64,000 nucleotides of DNA, from the NCBI GenBank assembly GCA_001972305.1, contig BDDD01001362.1, forward strand, positions 189,316 through 253,315. Direction: 5' to 3'. Shown piece by piece: positions 34,129 through 46,109 of this stretch. The notes beneath the pieces were generated by a model. That model was not told the DNA's origin and ran no database searches. It saw only the letters and a list, made by a program, of their open reading frames with translations. Each line of letters begins with the position of its first letter. Within the stretch, counting starts at the first letter, position 1. Source of the stretch: Cephalotus follicularis. Lineage: Eukaryota; Streptophyta; Magnoliopsida; Oxalidales; Cephalotaceae. A program made the position numbers and the translations under genes.

Positions 34129-35340
34129 ATGGACCTACGAAGAGGTAGAAGAGAAAGGCATAGAGCCGATGAAGGAGTCAATGCACCGCCCATGCACAAA
34201 CGTGATCCGCCAGCGAATGAAGGAGTGAATGTTCCTCCAACGCATGATGAGAGGAGTAACTTTGACCGCATGGCTGACCTCTTTCAACAACAGATGCAAG
34301 CTAATACGGCGAACATGGAACAAATTTGGCAAATGTACGAGGTTGACCGGGCCTATCATCAGGCTCCTGAAGCTTGTTATACCGGTGGATTCGGCTGAGA
34401 TCTGGAGCAGTTCATAAGACAGAATCCTCCGACATTCAATGGTGAGCTGAATGCTGCTGTGGCCGAGTAGTGGATTAGAGATTTGGAGAAAATATTTTCT
34501 ACCCTGGAATGTAGAGATGAGCAGAAACTCAACTTTGTTGTATACCTCTTATGGGGTGGGGCTACTTATTGGTGGGAAAGGACTGAAGCAAAGTGGGAAT
34601 CTCGTGGACTTGACAGGACTTGGGACAAATTTCAGTCTGAGTTCCTTACAACTTATGTTCCACAGATAGAACGTGACCGGAGGGAGACCGAACTGATGGA
34701 GTTACGTCAAGGGGAGATGACTGTAGCACAGTACTAGACTAAATTTTTTGAGCTGGAAAGACATACACCGTACCTTGTGGAGGGTGAATCACGGATGATC
34801 CGAAGGTTTCTAAAGGGCCTTCGACCTGATGTCAAATCTAAACTGTTGATGTTGCAGCTAACCTCTTTTGTAGATATTGCTGAGAGGATGATGATTCTGG
34901 AAGCCGATGTGAATGAGAGAAGAGCAGAGCGGTCTCATACTAATCAACCGAGGGCCGCACAGTCACAGGGGAAGGGGAGTAATAATCCTGCTAAGTCGAC
35001 AAGACCTGACAACAAAGGTCAAGGAGGATCTCGACACAGAAATTCACGATAGAGGACTCCTAACTGAAGCGGTCAACAGAATTCAGGTGGATGTACTTTT
35101 TGTGGTCATCAGAACCATGATGAGACTGAGTGCTGGAAAAATATGGGGAAATGCTTGAGGTGTAGTTCACAAGAACATATGCTGAACAGTAATCCTATGA
35201 TGAGGGAGCAGGCACGCGGCCAAAAAGGAAGTGCTGGTGCAACTGGCTGTGTTGCGGCTGCTCAACCGCAGAAGGATACCGGGAAAGGGATTGTGAAAGG
35301 TAGGGTCTACACCTTATCTAAAGATGATGTGCCAGAATCT
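34129..35340 (+). pseudogene. gag: Gag, family A, several stops
   Basis: The ATG at 34129 opens MDLRRGRRERHR. The N-terminal part contains DERSNFDRMADLFQQQMQ, shared with families A' and B. The capsid core runs from about 34400 to 34860 (WIRDLEKIFSTLE, TYWWERTEAKWES, ELMELRQGEMTVAQY). In-frame stops occur at about 34396, 34468, 34735, 35048 and 35063. Zinc knuckles follow at 35090-35190: CTFCGHQNHDETEC is intact, while the second lost its last Cys (CLRCSSQEHMLNSNP). The frame is otherwise maintained, so decay is mostly by point mutation. Confidence 0.9.
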
Positions 35341-35990
35341 ACTACTATTGTGGGAGGTACCATTTTTATATCTGGCATACTGGCTCATGTATTGATTGAC
35401 CCTGGTGCGACACATTCATTCATTGCATCTGAATTTGCTCGCAATTTACATGGTATTACTTCTAGATTACCTTATGTATTGGAGGTGAGTACTCCTACGG
35501 GTACTTGTCTTCTATCTGACACTATGATGAAAGATTGTGAAATCACGATAGCCGGGATTCAGTTATCTGCTGACTTGATAGTGTTTGCCTATCCGGGATT
35601 TCGATGTAATCTTGGGGATGGACTAGTTGTATGCTCATCATGCTTGTGTGGATTGTTATAACAAGATGATGACATTTTACCTTCAAGATGGGACTAAGTG
35701 CAAGTTCATCGGAGAGAAGAATGTTTCTGCTCCGATCATTTCGTATACTCGAGCATAGAAGTATCTCAAGCAAGGATGTGAAGGCTATTTGGCGTTTGTG
35801 ATTGATCATACGAAAGGTATGCGTCGTATTGAACAAGCGCCTGTTGTATGCGAATTTCCTGATGTATTTCCAGATGATCTCACTTCGTTACCACCGGAGA
35901 GAGATATAGAATTCAGCATTGAACTATTGCCAGGGACTGCTCCCATATCTAAGGCTCCGTACTGAATGGCTCCTGCCGAACTGAAGGAGC
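35341..35990 (+). pseudogene. pol: Protease and linker, family A
   Basis: LIDPGATHSF is the active-site region of the retropepsin-like protease. A one-base T insertion near 35584 shifts the frame. A two-base insertion near 35727 restores it, so between them the true reading (FDVNLGDGL, then the CVDCYNKMMTFYL block) is in another frame. The linker has VVCEFPDVFPDDL and PERDIEFSI, with a stop in the SKAPY-stop-MAP motif. Confidence 0.85.
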
Positions 35991-37209
35991 TGAAGATCCA
36001 ATTACAGGATTATCTTGATAAGGGCATCATTAGACCGAGTGTATCACCATGGTGAGCATCGGTCTTGTTTGTGTAAAAAAGAAGGATGGATCGATGCGGC
36101 TATGCATCGATTACAGGCTGCTAAATCAGGTAATGGTGAAGAACAAATATCCTCTGACACATATTGAGGATTTGTTCGACCAATTGCAAGGCTCAACTGT
36201 ATTCTCCAAACTTGACCTGAGAACAGGTTATCATCAGCTGAGGATCAGAGAAGGTGATGTGGAGAAGACCACATTTCGAACCAGATATGGGCATTACGAA
36301 TTTCTGATACTGCCGTTTGGTTTGACAAATGCTCCTGCAACCTTTATGTGTTTGATGAACAAAGTGTTCCAACCCTATCTTCACCAGTTTGTCGTTATAT
36401 TCCTAGACGACATCCTGATTTATTCAAAGAGCATTGAGGAACACATGCAGCATTTGAGGATTGTATTGCAGACATTGCGGAAGGAACATCTATACGCCAA
36501 ATTCAGCAAGTGCGAATTCTGGCTGGATCATGTGACTTTCCTAGCTTACATAGTGTCGAGTGAAGTATTGTCAGTGGATCCTTCAAAGATAGAAAGTATT
36601 GTTGATTGGCCCCAACCGAGAAACGTTACTGAGGTCCGTAGTTTCTTGGGATTGTCTGGCTACTACCGAAGGTTCATCAAAGGGTTTTCAAAGCTTGCTG
36701 CACCATTGACACGGTTGACTCGGAAGAAGTCAAGTTTTGTATGGGATGATCCTTGTAAGGCAAGTTTCCAAGAGTTGAAGAGTGGGTTGATTTCGGCTCC
36801 AGTGTTGGCATTACCAGAAGGCAATGAGTGTTTCACTGTCTATACTGATGCCTCTGGGAAAGGATTGGGATGCGTTCTTATGTAACGTGGCAGGGTGATT
36901 GCATACGCATTGAGGAAGTTAAAACCATACGAAGAAAATTATCCCATACACGATCTTGAGTTGGCAGCCATAGTGTTTGCGTTGCAGAAATGGAGGCACT
37001 ACCTCTATGGTGCTCAATTTGAGATCTTCACTGACCATAATAGTTTAAAGTATTTGTTTTCCCAGAAGGAGCTCAACATGAGACAGAGGAGATGGGTGGA
37101 ATTCTTTAATGATTACAACTGCAACATTCAATACCACCCAGGGAAGGCGAATGCAGTGGCGGATGCGCTGAGTCGCAAGGCTATGATTGCTGGAGCAATG
37201 GTTTCATAG
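35991..37209 (+). pseudogene. pol: Reverse transcriptase and RNase H, family A
   Basis: Three stops occur at the start (36052, 36076 region). Then the frame is open from 36049: [41 protein letters not shown] and the catalytic [26 protein letters not shown] leads to RNase H ([11 protein letters not shown]), which is broken by a TAA at 36883, then [12 protein letters not shown] and [13 protein letters not shown]. Full length compared with the family-C pol. Confidence 0.9.
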
Positions 37210-38721
37210 TGGAAGCTAATGGAGGAATTTTAGATATGAAATCCATTCATGGTTTCCCATGGAGTTATTGTGGCAAATCTAAGTGCACAACTAGAACTTC
37301 TGGAGCGTATTCTGACTGCTCAGTACAGTGATTCTGAGTTATGGAGTATTCATGAGAACCTAGACATTGATTCTGAGTTCTCCATTCATACTGATGGCAT
37401 ACTGAGTTTCCGAGGAAGGATATGTGTTTCGGATGACGAGAGCATCAGAAATGAACTGCTGCAACAAGCTCACAAGTCAAAATACAGTGTTCACCTGGGA
37501 AGTTCCAAAATGTGGCACGACCTGAATAGAGACTACTGGTGGAGTGGCATGAAAAGAGAGATTGCCGAATACATAGCAAGATGTTTGACCTGTCAGAGAG
37601 TGAAGGCTGAACATCAGAAACCTGCGGGATTGCTACAATCACTACCAGTGGTTGAATGGAAATGGGAGCATGTGACCATGGACTTCATGTCAAGATTACC
37701 GAGGTCACGGAATCAGCATGAAGCTGTGTGGGTAGTAGTGGACAGACTCACTAAGTCTGCTCACTTCCTTCCAATGAACATGACGTATTCTATCGAGAAG
37801 CTTGCTCGATTGTATATCCAGGAGATAGTGAGATTGCATGGGGTGTCGGTCAGTATTGTTTGTGACCGAGATGCTAGATTTACTTCAAGGTGCTGGAAGA
37901 AGTTCCAAGCAGCAATGGGAACAACCTTGAACTTTAGCACTGCATTCCACCCACAGACCGACGGACAGTCCGAGCGTACCATTCAGACTCTGGAGGATAT
38001 GCTGCGGGCTTGCATGAATGATTTTGCTGGGAGTTGGGAGGATCATCTGGCACTGATTGAGTTCTCCTACAACAACAGTTTTCACACCAGCATTGGAATG
38101 GCTCCCTATCAAGCCTTGTATGGAAGGAAGTGCAGATCGCCGATCTACTGGGACGAGGTAGGTAAGAAACAAGTGCTAGGACCGGACTTGGTACAAGAGA
38201 CGACCGATAAAGTGGAGATAATCAAGAGGAGACTGCTAGCTGCACAAAGTCGGCAGAAGAGTTACGCCGATAGCAAGAGGAGGAAGCTAGAATTCGAGAA
38301 GGGGGATCATGTTTTCCTGAAGATCTCGCCTTCGAAAGGGATACACCGTTTTGGCCTCAAGGGGAAGTTGGCCCCAAGGTATATTGGACCTAATGAGATA
38401 CTGGAAAGAGTGGGGGATGTAGCATATCAGATTGCACTACCGCCTAGTTTGTCGGATGTGCATAACATATTTCATGTGCCCATGTTACGGAAATACGTGC
38501 CTGACCCATCTCATATTTTGAGCTACGACCTTGGATTCATCAGTCCTAGATTGTCATATGAAGAGAGGCCGACAAGGATAGTGGATCGAATGGAGAAGGT
38601 GCTGAGGAATAAGACTATTCCTATGGTAAAAGTGCTGTGGCATTTTCACGGAGATGAGGAAGCTACGTGGGAGCGTGAGCACGAAATGATGGAGACATTT
38701 TCCCACTTGTTCGGAATGTAA
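37210..38721 (+). pseudogene. pol: Integrase with chromodomain-like C-terminus, family A
   Basis: After a few stops at 37208-37236, 490 codons are open, the longest open frame of the window. It has the zinc-binding H..H..CLTCQRVKAEH, the core with MDFMSRLP, CDRDARFTS and TDGQSERT, the LAPRYIGPNEIL block, FHVPMLRKYV and a chromodomain-like end (RIVDRMEKVLRNK, EATWEREHEM, SHLFGM). All three catalytic acidic residues are present, so this domain alone could still be functional if expressed. It ends at TAA 38721, 30 bp before the polypurine tract. Confidence 0.9.
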
Positions 38722-38747
38722 AGGCTAAATTCGAGGACGAATTTTCT

Positions 38748-38762
38748 TTAAGGAGGGAGGAA
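38748..38762 (+). other. Polypurine tract, family A
   Basis: AAGGAGGGAGGAA adjoining the 3' LTR. Confidence 0.8.
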
Positions 38763-38908
38763 TGTAATAACCGCAATTTCAGTTCATGTATTTTGTACCT
38801 AACTATGAATAAAATATGCTTTTTGAGATATTATGTTGGTTATCTTTTTATTAGAGTGAATTGGAAATAAATTCTTAGATGAAAATTAAAGAAATAAATT
38901 ATGGTCTT

Positions 38909-39080
38909 AAACCGCCGACGCCTAAAGTCATACCGTCGACGCTTTAAGCCCAGACACATGCACAGAACGCACAGTTGAAGGCTGAGTTAAGGCGCCAAGT
39001 TATCGACCTTTAAACGCCCATCATCGACGCTTAAAGGCGTATAAGCGTCGACGCCCACGATAAAACCGACGGCGCTTTAG
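38909..39080 (+). repeat. GTCGAC palindrome cluster 1, family-A 3' LTR
   Basis: Same copies as 31651-31822. Several are better preserved here (AAGCGTCGACGCCC where the 5' LTR has AAGTGTCGGCGCCC). Confidence 0.85.
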
Positions 39081-40007
39081 ACGTGTTCTAGCGCAAAGAC
39101 ATGTGTCAGTTGGAATGGAATGACAGAGTTTAAATGATGGTAAATAGGCATGTTTCCATAGACGTGTTGGCCTTGCAAAGAGGCTTCACCATCTGTTGCC
39201 AAGGCAGACTAAGGTGTCTTGCATGTATTCCTTTCACCTGCACAGCCTGCAAAATTAAAGAGAAAGAACAAAAGAGAGGATGCATGCATGAGGGAGAGAG
39301 AAATGTACATTAAAAGTTAAACCAACTGAGGAATGAAAGACACGAGGTTGAGCAGTAATATCAGCTGATACTTGAGCTATTTGAGTGTTTAAAAACACTG
39401 AGGAAGAGGAGGACTAGCTGGACAGTTGCTGGGGAGTGCTAGAGGTTACATGTTAATGTTTGAAGAGTTCAAGTGGTTGAAGCTTTTATTCCTAGTAAGT
39501 TACAATTCGAAGCTCACTTACTGTGGTTAAGATGGTTAGGTAAACATGTTGATGTCAATGATATACCTACTGTTGAACATGAAAATCAGTAGTTGGATCA
39601 TAGAAGTTAATTGAAAATGGAGAAGTGATTTAAATGGGATTAGAGGCTTAGAAGTTCTAGTAATCCTTTTGATTCAAATCAGATAATGATTATAGTAACT
39701 GGCTTGTATATACATACTGATTTCACGTATATACATCTTCTGTTGAAAATGCAAAATATAGATTGAAAACTGTTGGGATTGAAGGATTGAAAGGAGGGTG
39801 AAGAACATTGGACATAAAGAAAGAAATCAATTCCAATTGATTTCGGGATAGCGAGTGAGGTAGGGGTTTTGACATGTTTTTTAAAATATAACATGTATAA
39901 TGTGTTGTGATGGTTAATATTCGATTGCATGTTGATTTGGACTGAGATTGAATGAAAATTGTGCATGCCCTGTTTTGATATTGCTCTTGGAATTCGTAAG
40001 AACGCCA

Positions 40008-40162
40008 TAAGCGCTGACTCTTATGTTAATACCGTCGACGCTTTGGTGTGGAAAATGCCTGTTAAGGCTTATAATGTCGACGCTTAAGCTTTGATCATGC
40101 GTGTAGTGTCAACGCTTAGACAACAACCGTTGACGCTTACACAGAAACTGTCGACGCTTTAG
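40008..40162 (+). repeat. GTCGAC palindrome cluster 2, family-A 3' LTR
   Basis: Same copies as 32755-32906, including AATGTCGACGCTTAAGC and ACTGTCGACGCTTTAG. Confidence 0.85.
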
Positions 40163-41278
40163 AACAGTAAGTGTAGAAATGTGTTAATCGATTGATTGAA
40201 TGGATTGTGATTGTAATTATCCTTGAACTGCTATATTGTAGCTGTCATTACTGTTATTTAATGAAATTATTATTGTTACAAGGATTTTACCAACTTAATG
40301 GTTTGAGCATAAATAATGATTTTGAACAACGGATTTCATACAGAAAATCTTATTGTATACAATTGCTATATTCCTCTACAAGAGGTACTGTTATCGTTTT
40401 TTCTCCAAGAGAACCACTAACTGAACTGTTATGTTTTCTAAAAATGAAAACTACCGTTGTATTGCATATTATAGATATATGTAATATTGCCACTGAATTG
40501 ATTGGATTGATTGTCTATGCTATTGCCGTTAGTCAAGTGATATGAGACATCGCTGGCTATGGAGGTGGTCCTATGTGCCAGGAGTTGGCTTGAGTATCCA
40601 CCCAAACTGTCTGCAATGCAGAGCTTGATTTTTAAACTGCCCGCTAATGCCGGTAGTAACTGATCTGATCTATCATATTTTGAGTGAAGGGTGATAGATA
40701 GGTGGTGCATAGTTGGTGCTAGGAGTTAGCGACATGTGACACCCAAACCACTGTACTGATTGATTGTACCCTTGTGCGGTATTCCTGCATTGTACTATCT
40801 ATGGCCACTTGGCATGGTCGCGTATATATTGGAATACTATATGTTATTTCATTTAAATTTTCATGCATATTTACATTTATAGATTCTATTATCATGCATT
40901 ATTCCCTACTTAGCCAAGTGAGGACAACGGCTAACCCCCTACAATTTCAGTTTAAGCAAGGGCGTTCAGGAGGTGCTGCTGAAGCTTTTGGAGAGCTTCT
41001 TTCTGCTTAAGGTTGTTACCTTTATGTCGTATTGTTTTGTAATGAATGGTTTGCACTCCGTGTTGTTGTTTTGCTTTCCTTATGTAAAAGGATAATTGGT
41101 AGTATTGTACAAGCACGTAGTATGGGCTGCGTGCGGAGGACTTTTATTTTATAATCTGGCTTATAGAATGCTTCCGCTTATATCTTGTTGAATTGTTGAA
41201 TGAGAATGCTAGATTATTTACTTATTCCTGATATCACCACATATGTTGTCTAATGTATTGGAATAACGGGGTGTGACA

Positions 41279-41490
41279 AAATCAAAGTCTAAAACCTTGT
41301 CTACTAGTATTTTACGATTGAAATATGCTTCAGGATACCTTGGAAAAGATGGAGTCAGCTCTGGTGGGGCCGGCAGTGAGCTTCCACCCTTCTTCTTGCA
41401 TCCAACAGACTTTCTCTTCATGCTAGACCCTTCCCTAGCTTCAATGTTCTTACTATTAGGCATATTTGGTGATTGATTGAAGTTTAACAA
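41279..41490 (-). pseudogene. SIRE extra ORF, N-terminal part
   Basis: The minus strand opens with an ATG at 41490 or 41463 (MPNSKNIEAREG). It has a basic Ser/Lys/Gly-rich stretch, then a Pro-rich segment and the conserved start of the domain (YFNRKILVDKVLDFD), where the family-A element interrupts it. The piece downstream of the interruption begins at 31500. No signal peptide or membrane segment is seen at the N-terminus, which argues against a classical envelope protein. Confidence 0.7.
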
Positions 41491-41831
41491 CGATTTTCGA
41501 CAGTAATGTGGTTCGAAATCGCCAGAGACAGTGTTTTTGAGTAAGGGATTTGTGATTTTAGGGTTAAAAATGGTTGACAGACAGCGGTTTTTGTCTTAAA
41601 ATACGACTAAAGCGTCGATGGAGTAGAATAAAGCGTCGGCGCTTTGCTCAATTTCCCTAATTCAAACCCTAATTTTTAGTGTAAAGCGTTGACGCTTTAA
41701 TTCCAGGCGTCGGCGCTTTGCTCTGTTTTCTGCCGATTTTTCCGAAAACTCATATGAATGAATGCAAATGATGCAACACTCAATATACAAGCATTTCAAG
41801 CAAAGAACATACAAGTATACAATCATATTAA
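41491..41831 (-). other. SIRE spacer between pol and the extra ORF, with palindromes
   Basis: Non-coding, 340 bp. It contains a cluster of AAAGCGTCGGCGCTTT-type motifs at 41609-41730, the same as in the LTRs. Confidence 0.75.
41609..41730 (-). repeat. GTCGAC palindrome cluster, SIRE internal spacer
   Basis: AAAGCGTCGATGG, AAAGCGTCGGCGCTTT, AAAGCGTTGACGCTTT and AGGCGTCGGCGCTTT. Confidence 0.85.
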
Positions 41832-43826
41832 TCATTCAATTTCACACAAACCTAGTTCCATCCTAAATTTGGAGAAAGTTTGTTCGTCTAAAGGTTTTGT
41901 GAAAATGTCCGCGACTTGTTCTTGAGTCGGAACGAAGACTAATTCAATGTCACCTTTCTCAATATGGTCTTTTATAAAGTGATACCTAATATCAATATGT
42001 TTTGTCCTAGAATGATGTACGAGATTTTTTCATAGACAAATTGCACTAGTGTTGTCACACCTAATTGGCACTTTGTCAAAATTAAAGCCATAGTCAAGAA
42101 GTTGTTGTTTCATCCACATGATTTGGGCGCAACAACTTGTCGCGGCAATGTACTCAGCTTCGGTAGTAGGAAGTGATACCGAATTTTGTTTCTTGCTAAA
42201 CCAAGAAATAAGCATATTCCTAAGAATTGACAAGTGCCACCTGTACCTTTTCTATCTACTTTGTATCCTCTGAAATCGGCATCGGAGTATGTATGTAGGT
42301 CAAATGACGAGTTCCTAGGATACCATAGTCCTAAAGAGGGTGTATACGCTAGACACTTAAAAATTCTTTTTACCGCATGGAGGTGAGATTCCTTAGGGCA
42401 TGCTTGAAATCTAGCACATAAACACACACAAAACAAGATATCCGACCTACATGCCGTTAAATAAAGCAACGAACCTATCATGCTTCTATAAAGTTTTTGG
42501 TTTATAGGTTTACCTTGTTCGTCCTTATCTAGTTTAGTAGTTGTGCTCATTGGGGTCTTACTTTTCTTGGAGCTTTCCATTCCAAATCTTTTGAGTAGGT
42601 CTTTGACATACTTGGATTGGTTGATGAAGATTCCTTCTTCTAGTTGTTTGACTTGAAGTCCAAGGAAATAATTTAGCTCTCCCATCATGCACATTTCAAA
42701 TTCATCCTGCATGATCTTAGCAAAATTCTTGCACAACTTTCCATTAGTAGACCCAAAAATTATATCATCAACGTAAATTTGAACAATCAAAGTTTCTTCA
42801 TTCAAAGTTTTTGTAAATAATGTAATATCAATTGTCCCTCTCTTAAACCCCTTTTCAAGTAAGTAACTACTTAGTTTTTCATACCAAGCTCTAGGAGCTT
42901 GTTTCAAACCATATAGGGCTTTAGAAAGTCTATACACATGTTTTGGCGAATGAGGGTTTTCAAACCCGGGAGGTTGTTCCATATATACTTCCTCCTTTAT
43001 TACACCATTTAGAAAAGCACTTTTTACATCCATTTGGTAAAGGGTGAAATACTTAAAGGATGCATATGCTAATAACATACGTATGGATTCTAGTCTTGCT
43101 ATGGGAGAAAATGACTCATCAAAGTCAATGCCCTCTTCTTGGGAATATCCCTTAGAAACTAACCTAGCTTAATTCATAATCACTATTACTTGATCATCAA
43201 CTTTATTTCGAAATACCCATTTAGTACCAATTATGTTTTGGTCATTAGGTCTTGGGACTAGATTCCATACTTTATTTCTTTCAAATTGATTTAATTCCTC
43301 TTGCATGGCATTAATCCAATTTTCATCCATTTCGTCTTCGTCTATATTTCTAGGTTCTATTTGTGACAAAAATGCAATATAATTATGATTAATATTAGAT
43401 CTAGTAGATACTTCTAATCTAGGATTACCTATTATCGCTTCATGAGGGTGTCCTCTTACGACCTTCAAAGTTTTGTCATGAAGAGCTTCTTGATAGCTTT
43501 CTTGAGAAGTTTCTCCTAGTGTGGATTCCTCCTTTTTGGTTTCTTCTAGATTTAGCTTATCAACTTCATTTTCAACAAAATCTATACACTCAATATCAAT
43601 AACTTCTTTTGGAAGTTTTGGGTTAGTTTCATCAAATACAACATGCATTGATTCTTCAACAAGTAATGTTCTTTTATTAAAACATCTATAAGCTATACTA
43701 CTAGATGAATAACCAAGAAAGATACCTTCGTCAACATTGGAGTCGAATTTACCAAGATGCTCTTTTACATTGTTGTGAATGAAGCACTTGCATCTGAATG
43801 TGTGAAAATAACCAATTTTAGGCTTT
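41832..43826 (-). pseudogene. pol: SIRE copia pol, 3' part: RT and RNase H
   Basis: Ty1/copia reverse transcriptase with [32 protein letters not shown] and the catalytic [10 protein letters not shown] (YVDD). RNase H has [18 protein letters not shown] and, at the end, TKHIDIRYHFIKDHI. The integrase C-terminal part (GRKPKIGYFHTFRCKCF...IFLGYSSSS) starts the segment at 43826. Frameshifts near 43170 and 42230 and a TGA near 42030 break it. The original stop is TGA at 41832-41834. Wording and order are typical of the SIRE/Maximus lineage. The rest of pol is at 53534-54181, beyond the family-B insertion. Confidence 0.9.
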
Positions 43827-44489
43827 CTCCCTATCACACCCCGTTTAAGATAAACGCAACATCAAAGCGGTAAAGGCAATTAACATAAAATACAGCTAAT
43901 GTAAAACCATAAAATTTAAACTTTTAAACAAACAGTCGGTTGCGAAAGCATAAGAAGTTCATAAGCTGTAACATGTAACGTGCGTCCCATACCTCATGCT
44001 ACTCAAAACCCAGTCATAAACGTTAATCGCCCATAAAACGGAGCGTGAATTACAGTACAATATAAAACTCCTTCAGAAACAAAACCATAACAATGGTACA
44101 TCCCGAAACCATAATCCACGTGGGTTTAAACAAAACAGGAAGATAAACAAAATCAAGATTATAACAGCTTGATCTTCATCCATGCCGATCCAACAGTCCA
44201 CTGCATCAATCTGTAAAGTAGGGGGTTAGCCTTTGTCCTCTCTCGGCTAAGTCATAACAGTAATTCGGGATCAACATAATGCATGTCATGATATGAATGC
44301 ATAAATGATGCAGTACAGTGGAGACCCAGTTTATACATATATATATATATATATACGTATATCAGTACAGTAAAATAACAGTGATACATATATGAGTAAT
44401 ATACGTATACAGTAACAGTACAGTAGTAATCCGGCCAGGGCTACATCAGCAATCACAGTAATGTCCGTAAAGGACCAATAAACAGTACA

Positions 44490-44560
44490 GTACAGTATGT
44501 CCACATAGGACCAAAACAACAGTATGTATGTCCACATAGGACTAAAACAACAGTATGTAT
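44490..44560 (-). repeat. Tandem repeat, 31-bp period, in family-B LTR
   Basis: ATGTCCACATAGGACCAAAA and ATGTCCACATAGGACTAAAA units, each followed by CAACAGTATGT. The same repeat is at about 51446-51516 in the other LTR. Confidence 0.8.
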
Positions 44561-45154
44561 AACGCCGCCAACTCCTGGCGCCACGCTACACTCCCACTCC
44601 GGTCCCCACTTCGGGTAATCGAGCGAGGTAACAGTACAGTGAGCCACCTAGCCATGCTCCAGGCCCCTAGGTACAACCCTACCACTAGTCGGCGCTGGCA
44701 ACCTCCGCCATGCAAGTAGTAGCTCAAACACAAACACATAGCAATTCACAGAGCAAACAGTGAATTTAAACAGTAACAGTACAGTAAACAGTCATGATCG
44801 ATTAGATCGACAACAGGCAGTTGTTTTCCAAAATGCTTCCAAAAATGACAACATTTGAAAATAGACATTTTCAGTAGAAAATATCAAGAACAGTTTCAGT
44901 AGTGTAAATTGTTTATCAGTTTGGTGGAAAATACGTTATTTAACTAATACATATTTTCATACTCAAAATATTCTATTTCGAGTTCACACATGCATTTCTA
45001 AATACCAATACTTTAGAAATCATAAACAATTCACAAACAGAATACAATCAGGTAGTAAACAGTGCACATGCAATGCATACATATGCTCAAATGCACCCTA
45101 ACAGGAATCGGGATCATTTCGTATCATTGGATGAAGAAAATCCCAAACAGTAAC

Positions 45155-45486
45155 AAAGACGTCGACGTCTTCCCAAAAGGCGTCGATGTCTTTTCCATCA
45201 GGCGTCGATGTCCAAGTCTCAGTGTCAGCGCGTTCTTCCACAGAAGGTGTCGATGTCCATTTCATATGCGTCGACGCTCAAGGTCTGAATCCTTAAAACG
45301 ACAGCGTATTTGTTGATGGCGTCGACGCATTAAGGTAGGAACCTTAGTCGTCGACGTCTTTCACGTCAAAATCCAGGTAAGTAGCCTAGGGCGTCGATGT
45401 CTTTCCATAGACGTCGATCCCTTTCGATCAGAAACAAGGAAAAACTACAAAGACGTCGATGTTTATTCGAAAGACGTCGATGTCAT
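45155..45486 (-). repeat. GTCGAC palindrome clusters, family-B LTR (left)
   Basis: About twelve copies, including AAAGACGTCGACGTCTT, AAGGCGTCGATGTCTTTT and AAAGACGTCGATGTC. Confidence 0.85.
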
Positions 45487-46064
45487 TACCAACAGTAGTC
45501 ATCTTCTTCCTCACGATTTAGCACACAGTGGCCAAACAACCCATAACCATTTACAATAACAGGTAATTACAACAAGAAACTAACATGAAGATACTCAGAA
45601 CATATCCAGCATATTATGGCATCAATCCAGTAGCAATATCATTCCAAGAATCATGTATTTTATACATCCAAAACATTATACCATGCATGGAAATCAAACT
45701 CGAAATTACAGTATGGCTTTCCCCTACCTCTGGCCTCATGTTAGAAGCCGAAAGTCCACCTGTTTTAGTATTCCACGAAGTCACTTGAGTCCCCAGGTAT
45801 GGCTTGGAAGCTCCCTGGTTCATCCTAGCAGTTGGTGTGCAAGCTCCAAGCTTCCTTGCTCAACAATGGTGGCTCTCACACTCACTGTTTCCTTTCTTTT
45901 CTTTCCTCAGGTGTTTTAAAATGAGAGAGGTAAGTGGGTAGGGTTATTCTTATGCAGATGGCTCCCCCCCAACATTCTTCTCTTTACATTTAATAAGCCA
46001 CCCTCGTGCTCTCTCCCACTTTCCAGGTCTCTGCATTTCCTTTTTGTTCTTACCGGGCGTTACA

Positions 46065-46082
46065 TCCACCCCTCCTTCAAGA
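46065..46082 (-). other. Polypurine tract, family B (minus strand)
   Basis: The minus strand reads GAAGGAGGGGTGGA directly before the LTR, identical to the one at 6774-6787. Confidence 0.85.
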
Positions 46083-46109
46083 AATTTCATCCTCGAAATT
46101 AAAATCAAT

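Larger units (their letters stand above)
31506..41278 (+). mobile_element. Family-A Ty3/gypsy chromovirus, complete with target duplication
   Basis: LTRs are 31506-34025 and 38763-41278. The target duplication AAATC is perfect (31501-31505 and 41279-41283). The 5' LTR starts TATAATAACC where the 3' LTR has TGTAATAACC, one G-to-A change. Gag, protease, RT, RNase H, integrase and a chromodomain-like end are in order. It sits inside the SIRE extra ORF, 390 bp from the family-C insertion. Confidence 0.95.
38763..41278 (+). repeat. 3' LTR, family A
   Basis: 2516 bp, colinear with the 5' LTR and diverged by scattered substitutions and short indels. Confidence 0.95.
43832..46064 (-). repeat. 3' LTR, family B (minus strand), 0.5 kb deletion
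   Basis: 2233 bp. It starts (plus strand) TATCACACCCCG where the other LTR has TGTCACACCCCG, and ends GGGCGTTACA. It lacks the segment equivalent to about 53001-53512, which holds one motif cluster. It includes TA microsatellites near 44337-44356 and ACAGTACAGTA repeats. Confidence 0.95.

Noticed and set aside
45062..45316. Arg/Ser-rich ORF reading through the family-B LTR (VDVFPKGVDVF...)
   Set aside because: The repeated peptide only reflects the GTCGAC palindromes. The copy at 52014 differs by random replacements and there is no gene context.
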